Below are positions 13,599-19,797 of a DNA stretch of 22,237 nt, piece after piece (positions within the stretch are counted from its first letter, which is position 1; each line of letters begins with the position of its first letter). The DNA is from Chryseosolibacter sp039917935 (GTDB lineage Bacteria > Bacteroidota > Bacteroidia > Cytophagales > Cyclobacteriaceae), in the NCBI GenBank assembly GCA_039917935.1, contig JBDSIM010000112.1, forward strand, positions 1 through 22,237, read 5' to 3'. Under the pieces are notes generated by a model. That model did not search any database and was not told the origin of the DNA. It saw nothing but the letters and a program-made list of their open reading frames with translations. Both the position numbers and the translations under genes were made by a program.

Positions 13599-14102
13599 AT
13601 GGCAAAATGTATTGTTGGTGTAATGGGACCTGGCGAAAATGCCACTCCGGATCAAAATGAGATGGCCTTTGATTTAGGAAAGGCAATCGCGGAACAGGGA
13701 TGGATTGTGTTGACGGGCGGGAGAAGTTTCGGGATCATGGACGCAGCGATGAAAGGGGCTCATGAAGTGGATGGCCTGACCATTGGAATTCTGCCAAATG
13801 ACAATGAATTGAATTCCTCCAGTCATGCAGATATAAAAATTCTTACGGGTATGGGAAGTGGGCGAAACATAATCAACATTCTTTCCAGCCACGTTATTGT
13901 CGTTATAGGAATGGCCGCTGGAACAGCTTCAGAAGTGGCCCTTGCAATTAAGGCCGACAAAAAAGTAATCCTGCTTCAGCAGGATGAAAGTACTATCCGT
14001 TTTTTCAAAAAGATGGGTACTTATAAAATTGTCATTGCCAATAGCATCGATGAAACGATGAAGGTTATTACAGATTACTTAAAAGTCAGCCATATGCACT
14101 AA
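13599..14102 (+). CDS. SLOG/LOG-like nucleotide-binding protein (TIGR00725-type)
   Basis: A 167-residue Rossmann-fold protein of the SLOG (Smf/DprA-LOG) superfamily. Motifs: VGVMGPGENATP at the first strand, LTGGRSFGIMDAAMKGA (38-54), and GMAAGTASEVALA (104-116), which holds the GTxxE signature. LOG proteins hydrolyse nucleoside monophosphates to base and ribose 5-phosphate; other SLOG domains sense nucleotide ligands in conflict systems. This is a stand-alone, short form without effector domain, so a housekeeping hydrolase or ligand-binding role is more likely. The classical LOG PGGxGTxxE is reduced to GMAAGTASE. The start is the ATG at 13599; it ends 24 bp before the convergent OmpA gene. 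Confidence 0.85.
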   Translation: MAKCIVGVMGPGENATPDQNEMAFDLGKAIAEQGWIVLTGGRSFGIMDAAMKGAHEVDGLTIGILPNDNELNSSSHADIKILTGMGSGRNIINILSSHVIVVIGMAAGTASEVALAIKADKKVILLQQDESTIRFFKKMGTYKIVIANSIDETMKVITDYLKVSHMH

Positions 14103-14126
14103 AAGTCAAATGGGTAGAATCGATTG

Positions 14127-15884
14127 TTATTTTTTCATCACCGTGAACTCAACCCTCCGGTTGTTCGCGCGCCCGTCATCAGAATCATTGCTTTCAATAG
14201 GTTTGGATTCTCCATAACCATGTGCGGTTAATCGGAAACTATCAATACCCTGAGTGATGATGTATTTAACAACTTCCTCCGAACGGCCTTGTGATAAATT
14301 TGAATTGTACTCATCCGATCCCTTATTATCGGTATGGCCCGAGATCTCAACTTCCACGGACGAATTCTGTTTCAGAAAATCAACCACTTTGTCCAGTTCA
14401 ACAAAGGATTCATTTTTTAAAGAAGTTTTATCAAAGTCAAAATATATATTTTTTAGCCGAACCGTAAGGCCAACTTCAATAGGTTGGAGCACAATATCTT
14501 TTGTCACCGGGGATACCTCCTTATCATTGATCCAGATACTGTCGACCGTATTGAGATAACCTTCTGAGGCAGCGGTGATAACGTACCAACCCAAATTCGT
14601 AATAGATTGCTGATATTCACCATTGGTGGCATTGAGATGAAAATTTGTCTTTTGCTTTCCCCTTAATACTATATCCAGCTTAGCGGGGATTGTCTTATTG
14701 GTTTTCTGATCAAATACACGACCATCGAGCATCAAATCTTTGGCAATGGGTACCAGGGGGATGTCGATGTTTATTGTCGTATCACTATAGATCGTTGGGA
14801 TTTTTAAAGACTCGGTAACCGGAAGGTAGCCTTCGAGGATAGCCGTGAGGTTATAGCTGCTCACTTCAGGAATTTTTGATTGAAATTTTCCTGCAGCATC
14901 AGAACGTATTTTCATGGGATCACTATCGACAAGCCTTATTTCTACGTTTGCCTGCAGGGGGTCATTTGTTTTTTGATTGTATACCAAACCGGCAAGTGTT
15001 ATTCCCAATGTTTTTGGGACGAGCATGTAGAGATCTAGTTGTGCGCCTTCCAGCGCCTTATTCGCGCGGCTTGTAAAAATATTCCCAGCATTGTCCATTG
15101 TAAAATAAAAATCGAGCGCTGCGGTATTAACCGGCTTTCCCATGTTGATAGGCTCGGACCATTTCATCCAGGTGTCATCCACCAGAGTGGATTTGTAAAT
15201 ATCCACTCCCCCTTGCCTTCCAGGCGCCTGGCGGGCGCTGCCAAAAAATAATGTCTTTTGATCAGGGCCGATAAATGGTCCCACTTCATCTGTGTTTGTA
15301 CTCAGTTTTAATTTGACTGGTTGAGAATAAGACCCATCGCTTTGAAGATGGCTTGCATAGAGATCGCTGTTTGGGCTGTTTTCAATTTCACTAAAGTACA
15401 TAATGATATGTCTTTTATCAGTTGACATCGTCGCCCCGTAAAATCGTCCCTTATTCATTTTTTTAAAATCTTTAACGTCCAGCTCTATCAGGCGTCCATT
15501 GGCGTTAGCAATTGAAAAACCTTTTTCACCTTTTGCTTTACCTCCTTTTATAAAAATGTTTCCATCGGGTAAAATTGTAAAAACCTGATTTGAAGGATGA
15601 ATATTGAACGGTGATCCAAGGTGTTCAGCGGGAGACCAGATACCCTTTGCGTCTTTTCTTGACATCCAGATGTCCTGAGTATCATCCTTGCCAAAGGTAT
15701 TCTCGGGATGATTTTGTACGAAAAAGTACAGGGCATTTCCCTCAGGTGACACCACAGGCGCGGCCTCATGCCGGAAGGTGTTGACGGTTTTGTCCATTTT
15801 TACTAACTCATACCTTGCTGAAACCTGTTGACCTTGAAGCCCCAACGTAAAGGCAGTAAATAAGAGGGTTACAAACAATTTCAT
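14127..15884 (-). CDS. OmpA-family outer-membrane protein with beta-propeller
   Basis: A 585-residue exported protein. Order: signal peptide (1-19), WD40-like (PD40-type) repeats at about 40-285 (phrases such as APVVSPEGNALYFF, HIIMYFSEI, VGPFIGPDQKTLFFGS), two carboxypeptidase-regulatory-like beta domains (about 293-370 and 385-470), and a C-terminal OmpA/MotB domain (about 478-585). The latter has IYFDFDKTSL, ISGHTDNKGSDEYNSNLSQGR and NNRRVEF, including the Asp and Arg that bind peptidoglycan diaminopimelate. It anchors the outer membrane or a periplasmic complex to the wall. This architecture accompanies gliding/T9SS proteins in Bacteroidota, but no such genes are in the window. The start is the ATG at 15884. 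Confidence 0.93.
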   Translation of the reverse strand: MKLFVTLLFTAFTLGLQGQQVSARYELVKMDKTVNTFRHEAAPVVSPEGNALYFFVQNHPENTFGKDDTQDIWMSRKDAKGIWSPAEHLGSPFNIHPSNQVFTILPDGNIFIKGGKAKGEKGFSIANANGRLIELDVKDFKKMNKGRFYGATMSTDKRHIIMYFSEIENSPNSDLYASHLQSDGSYSQPVKLKLSTNTDEVGPFIGPDQKTLFFGSARQAPGRQGGVDIYKSTLVDDTWMKWSEPINMGKPVNTAALDFYFTMDNAGNIFTSRANKALEGAQLDLYMLVPKTLGITLAGLVYNQKTNDPLQANVEIRLVDSDPMKIRSDAAGKFQSKIPEVSSYNLTAILEGYLPVTESLKIPTIYSDTTINIDIPLVPIAKDLMLDGRVFDQKTNKTIPAKLDIVLRGKQKTNFHLNATNGEYQQSITNLGWYVITAASEGYLNTVDSIWINDKEVSPVTKDIVLQPIEVGLTVRLKNIYFDFDKTSLKNESFVELDKVVDFLKQNSSVEVEISGHTDNKGSDEYNSNLSQGRSEEVVKYIITQGIDSFRLTAHGYGESKPIESNDSDDGRANNRRVEFTVMKK

Positions 15885-15968
15885 AATGTGGGTTTTAGTA
15901 CAAACAGAACATATCTATAGTATGAATTCTCCAGACGGGAGAACGGTAACATCCGTTTATCGAGTTTA

Positions 15969-16406
15969 TCAGCGGAAATATATAAAATCCCTGCCGCTGA
16001 TAGATATCGTTAGCACAATGATGGCCAGCGCAATCAGGTTAAAAATCAACATTCGCTTGTGTCTGGCTTCGCTAACGGTCATTTTCTTTGAAGTGGTTCT
16101 CGCCAAAGTAATAAATACTATTGCGATGATCATCGCGGTGTTGTGCTCCACCAGCCAATACCTGGTTATAGCATCCTTCATCGCGGCACCGGAAAATTGA
16201 ACTGCAGGACTCACAAAAAATAAAATCAACCCTATTAAAAGTTGTAAGTGGGTTGAAATAAAAAGAAACAAACTTAGTTTATCATCGGTATTTGCATATG
16301 GTTTTTTGTGCATCAGGCCGATGAGAGAAGTCATGATCACAATGATCAACATGATGAGAATGATGTATCGCAGGTAGGAATGGGCGATGAGCAATCCGTT
16401 ATACAT
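15969..16406 (-). CDS. four-helix membrane protein, cytochrome-b-like
   Basis: A 145-residue protein with four TM helices (about 6-31, 44-66, 87-105, 120-140). Histidines sit at helix starts: H9 in AHSYLRY, H53 in STHLQLLIG, and H88 in WLVEHNTAMI. Together with R12 this pattern resembles small Bacteroidota proteins annotated as cytochrome b. Heme binding is possible but unproven, and no CxxCH is present. The start is the ATG at 16406; the OmpA gene follows 84 bp downstream on the same strand. The gap between them carries a short stem TTCTCC / GGAGAA (15927-15943) without a U-run. Neighbours give no functional clue. Confidence 0.7.
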   Translation of the reverse strand: MYNGLLIAHSYLRYIILIMLIIVIMTSLIGLMHKKPYANTDDKLSLFLFISTHLQLLIGLILFFVSPAVQFSGAAMKDAITRYWLVEHNTAMIIAIVFITLARTTSKKMTVSEARHKRMLIFNLIALAIIVLTISISGRDFIYFR

Positions 16407-16583
16407 GGGGTTTAATTTGCCTTGAAATTACCACTCCGAATCCAGACTTCCGAACTTTGCCGGTTACAATTGATGGTTGAGTAAACCTGCCCGCCTATTT
16501 ATGGACTGAATTCGGCCGTATAGTGTTTAAAATCGGGAAATATCCATTTTTCAAAACATCATACCACTTGGCCTGTTTAGCTA

Positions 16584-16612
16584 TTGAAATATACCCGGAT
16601 TCACTATTTTTG
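16584..16612 (+). promoter_or_regulatory. Bacteroidota-type promoter for the SMP-30/PQQ dehydrogenase operon
   Basis: TTG at 16584-16586 and TATTTTTG at 16605-16612 match the Bacteroidota -33 (TTG) and -7 (TAnnTTTG) elements with 18 bp between them. Transcription would begin near 16619, giving an untranslated leader of about 11 nt before the ATG at 16630, with AAGGA between. This also excludes the in-frame TTG at 16618 as a start. Confidence 0.7.
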
Positions 16613-16629
16613 GCATCTTGGTAAGGAAT

Positions 16630-17469
16630 ATGCAAAAACGTTACTTTTTATTGATCGTCATTGCCCTCGGATTGCACCCGTTGCTCAGCGCACAAACGCT
16701 GACATTAAAATGGAAAACTGATTCGGTACTCAGTGTTCCTGAATCGGTATATTTTGATGGAAAGGCAAACCTATTATATGTATCCAACATTGCAGGAAAA
16801 GCAAACGAAAAAGATGGCAATGGATTTATTTCCAAAATTTCTCCCGAAGGCAAAATTATTACGAAAGAATGGGCGGGAGGTCTGGACGCGCCTAAGGGAA
16901 TGGGCATTTTCAAAAATAAATTATTTGTTGCTGATTTATCGCGGGTCGCTATCATTGATTTGACTACCGGGAAGGTCTTAAAGCGAATTGACATTGATGG
17001 AGCCCGGTTCCTGAATGATGTTACTGTTGACAAGAGGGGAGTGGTTTATTTATCGGATTCCGAAACGGGTAAAATATTTACGCTGACGGATGAAACACCA
17101 GCGTTGTATTTTGAAAGCGTGGAGTTTAAAAGAATCAATGGTTTGTTATCGCTGAAGAATGGGATATACGTGGCAGATGCTGGTAATGGTATGAACTACA
17201 AGCTTAGTGCTGATAAACAGCTCTCAAAATTTGCTGAGACGGCTCCCGGCGCTGATGGCATTGTGCTGGCAGGAGAAAATGAGTTCATTGTGTCTAGTTG
17301 GGGTGGAGAGATTTACTTCGTTGATGCAAATGGTAAATCAACAAAAATGCTGGATACCAAGGCGCAGAAATTGAACAGCGCTGATATTGACTATGATCCA
17401 AAAACTAAAACTGTATTCGTCCCCACGTTCTTTGGGAACAGCGTAATGGGCTATCAATTTAAAAAATAA
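16630..17469 (+). CDS. exported SMP-30/gluconolactonase-like beta-propeller
   Basis: A 279-residue protein with a signal peptide (MQKRYFLLIVIALGLHPLLSAQ) and about six repeats of a strand-rich pattern: VPESVYFDGKANLLYVSNI, LDAPKGMGIFKNKLFVADL, FLNDVTVDKRGVVYLSD, INGLLSLKNGIYVADAGNG, ADGIVLAGENEFIVSSWGG, LNSADIDYDPKTKTVFVPTF. This is the SMP-30/NHL-like six-bladed propeller. SMP-30 enzymes hydrolyse sugar lactones using a divalent metal, and the expected Glu/Asn/Asp ligands have plausible matches (E near the first repeat, N in FLND, D in SADIDY). A PQQ-type sugar dehydrogenase follows 30 bp later, whose product would be a lactone: a coherent periplasmic pair. The enzymatic role is inferred; a binding role is possible. 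Confidence 0.8.
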   Translation: MQKRYFLLIVIALGLHPLLSAQTLTLKWKTDSVLSVPESVYFDGKANLLYVSNIAGKANEKDGNGFISKISPEGKIITKEWAGGLDAPKGMGIFKNKLFVADLSRVAIIDLTTGKVLKRIDIDGARFLNDVTVDKRGVVYLSDSETGKIFTLTDETPALYFESVEFKRINGLLSLKNGIYVADAGNGMNYKLSADKQLSKFAETAPGADGIVLAGENEFIVSSWGGEIYFVDANGKSTKMLDTKAQKLNSADIDYDPKTKTVFVPTFFGNSVMGYQFKK

Positions 17470-17499
17470 AAATTCAAAATAATGTTTAAAAAATAAATC

Positions 17500-18651
17500 A
17501 TGAAGAAAGTAAATTATTGGCTGACGTTTTTTTTATTCATCGCGATCGCTTGTTCCGAAAAAGAGAACGGCGCTGACGATACCAGCAGTGCTGAGAAGTA
17601 TACCGGAAAAACTTTTGAATCTGAAAAATTAACTTACGGTGTCGATACTATTGCCGCGGATTTAAAGAATCCCTGGGGGATTGCTTTTCTGCCGGATGGC
17701 AGAATGTTAGTGACGGAACGCGCAGGTGAAATCTTACTATTTCAGGATGACAAACGCCTTTCGGAAAAGATTGAAATACCGGATGTTTTTGTTCAGGGGC
17801 AAGGCGGGTTAATGGACATTCAATTACATCCGGATTATGATAAAAACGGCTGGATTTATATCAGTTATGCCAAAAAAGGAGAGGGAGGAGGCGGAACTGT
17901 TGTTGCGCGCACCAAGCTTGAAGGCAACAAGTTTACGGCTCTTGAACAGCTGTTTTCCGCACAGCCCTTGAGTGATGCTGGTGTGCATTTTGGTTCGCGA
18001 ATTGCTTTTGACGGGAAAGGTTATATGTTCATCTCTTCTGGTGAACGGGGTACAAAACCTAATGCTCAGACTTTAAGTAATCACCTGGGTAAGATTCTGC
18101 GCCTTCACGATGATGGCAAGGTACCCACCGATAATCCATTTGTAAACACGAAAGGCGCAAAACCTGAGATCTGGAGTTATGGTCACCGTAATCCACAGGG
18201 TTTGGTTTATGATCCTGACACGGAGAGTTTGTGGGATGTTGAACACGGCCCTAAGGGAGGTGACGAACTTAATAAAGTTGAGAAAGGGAAAAATTATGGA
18301 TGGCCTGTTATTACTTACGGTATCGACTACGATGGTAAATCTATTTCTGATAAGACTGAACAGGAAGGTATGGAGCAACCCCTCACTTATTGGGTTCCGT
18401 CTATCGCGCCTTGCGGAATGACTCAGGTGAAGGGTGACAAGTACGCGGGTTGGAAAAACAGTTTATTGATCGGCGCGTTGTCCTTTCAACATGTAGCCCG
18501 GGTCGAATTGGCGGAGGGTAAATACGTAAAGCAGGAAAAATTGATGGATAAGATGGCCAGGGTACGCGCTGTCGCCGAAAGCCCTGAAGGATTTATTTAT
18601 GTGGCAACAGAAGGCCCGGGGATGTTGTTAAAAATTATTCCCCTTAAATAA
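17500..18651 (+). CDS. PQQ-dependent sugar dehydrogenase, lipoprotein
   Basis: A 383-residue member of the soluble glucose/aldose sugar dehydrogenase family (GSDH, YliI-like). The N-terminus is a lipoprotein signal with lipobox IAIAC (C18), so it is membrane-anchored and periplasmic. Family motifs: NPWGIAFLPDGRMLVTER, QGGLMDIQLHPDYDKNGWIYISY, GVHFGSRIAFDGKGYMFISSGERG (H163), SYGHRNPQGLVYDP (H229, R230), EHGPKGGDELN and NYGWPVITYG. Such enzymes oxidise aldoses to lactones with PQQ as cofactor. PQQ synthesis genes are not in the window, so the cofactor would come from elsewhere. It starts at the ATG at 17500 and follows the propeller gene by 30 bp under the same promoter. Substrate unknown. Confidence 0.93.
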   Translation: MKKVNYWLTFFLFIAIACSEKENGADDTSSAEKYTGKTFESEKLTYGVDTIAADLKNPWGIAFLPDGRMLVTERAGEILLFQDDKRLSEKIEIPDVFVQGQGGLMDIQLHPDYDKNGWIYISYAKKGEGGGGTVVARTKLEGNKFTALEQLFSAQPLSDAGVHFGSRIAFDGKGYMFISSGERGTKPNAQTLSNHLGKILRLHDDGKVPTDNPFVNTKGAKPEIWSYGHRNPQGLVYDPDTESLWDVEHGPKGGDELNKVEKGKNYGWPVITYGIDYDGKSISDKTEQEGMEQPLTYWVPSIAPCGMTQVKGDKYAGWKNSLLIGALSFQHVARVELAEGKYVKQEKLMDKMARVRAVAESPEGFIYVATEGPGMLLKIIPLK

Positions 18652-18652
18652 G

Positions 18653-18701
18653 GAACGAGCCGAGGTACGAGGGAGGAAAATTCACCCTTCGTACTTCGTT
18701 C
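18653..18701. terminator. long hairpin between convergent genes
   Basis: GAACGA (18653-18658) pairs with TCGTTC (18696-18701), and GTACGAGGG (18665-18673) with CCCTTCGTAC (18685-18694, one bulged base). It lies between the convergent sugar dehydrogenase and aldo/keto reductase genes. There is no U-run on either side, so it may be a REP-like repeat acting as a bidirectional stop. Confidence 0.55.
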
Positions 18702-18713
18702 TTCATACTTACA

Positions 18714-19709
18714 TTAGTCTACCAGCCTAAGTTCATCCACTGCCTGGTTTATCTGAGTCATTTCCTGGTCTGAGATCTTGAAGGTAAGCGATTTAGCGTT
18801 GTCGATTACCTGTTTTTCATTGCGGGCTCCCACCAGTACGCAGGCTATAGCCGGACGGTTGGTGGTCCAGTTAATAACCAGTTGTGATAAAGTAGCATTA
18901 TGCTTTTCAGCAATCGGTTTTATACGGTTCAGCATCGTATTGATCCGATCAATATTTTCAGGTTTATAATATTTAGTACCTGGGCGTGTATCCCCCTCGT
19001 TGAAAACATATTCCCGGGTAATTTTTCCTGTTAACAAACCACGCTGCAAAGGACTATAAGGAATAATACCAATTGCTTTTTGGATTGCCTGTGGCATGAC
19101 CTCTTTTTCTATTTCCCTATTCACCATACTGTAGGGAACCTGATTAGATACAATGTCTACTGTTTTTAATGCCTCTTCCACCTGTTGAGCCGAATAATTA
19201 CAAACACCGGCAGCACGAACTTTACCTTCTTTGATCAGCCTGGCCACTTCGCCCATGGATTCAGCAATGGGAGTGGTTGAATCGTGCCAATGGATTTGGA
19301 TTAAATCGATATAATCCGTTTTTAATCTGCGTAAGCTGTCTTCACATTCCTGCCTTACTTTTTCCTTTCCAGAATATTTATACATTTTTACAGGCTTGCC
19401 TTGATTGTCAGCGGTATCAAAAAAAAATTCTCCCTGGTTGGTCTGCCAGTTCATTCCAAATTTTGTGAGGATCTGATATTTGTCCCTGGGAATACCTTCC
19501 ATCGCCCGGGAAACTAGTTCTTCACTTTTGCCAAAACCATATACAGGGGCTGTGTCAATGGTGGTCATGCCGTTTTCATAGGAAGCCCGAATCGCGCGTA
19601 ATGATTCTTTTTCTTCAGCCCCGCCCCACATCCATCCACCCACGGCCCAGGCGCCAAATGCGAGGGGCGTAACTTTTACTGTAGAATTACCCAATTGTTT
19701 TAATACCAT
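18714..19709 (-). CDS. aldo/keto reductase
   Basis: A 331-residue cytoplasmic NADPH-type oxidoreductase with a TIM-barrel fold. The catalytic tetrad is complete: D52 and Y57 in IDTAPVYGFGKSEELV, K83 in ILTKFG, and H140 in IDLIQIHWHD. Further barrel motifs: KVRAAGVCNYS, QVPYSMVNREIE, GIIPYSPLQRGLLTGK and CVLVGARNEKQV, the last marking the cofactor phosphate site. It resembles the AKR12/13 groups acting on sugars or aldehydes; the substrate cannot be told. The start is the ATG at 19709. The gene ends next to the hairpin at 18653-18701. The CHAT gene lies 88 bp upstream on the same strand, so a shared transcript is possible but not evident. Confidence 0.95.
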   Translation of the reverse strand: MVLKQLGNSTVKVTPLAFGAWAVGGWMWGGAEEKESLRAIRASYENGMTTIDTAPVYGFGKSEELVSRAMEGIPRDKYQILTKFGMNWQTNQGEFFFDTADNQGKPVKMYKYSGKEKVRQECEDSLRRLKTDYIDLIQIHWHDSTTPIAESMGEVARLIKEGKVRAAGVCNYSAQQVEEALKTVDIVSNQVPYSMVNREIEKEVMPQAIQKAIGIIPYSPLQRGLLTGKITREYVFNEGDTRPGTKYYKPENIDRINTMLNRIKPIAEKHNATLSQLVINWTTNRPAIACVLVGARNEKQVIDNAKSLTFKISDQEMTQINQAVDELRLVD

Positions 19710-19797
19710 ATGATCTGAATTATGCCTTTAAAATATTGCTTGTCCAAATTAAGATGAGGGAGCAACATAAAACAAGTACCCATGTGCCATAGGTCAT

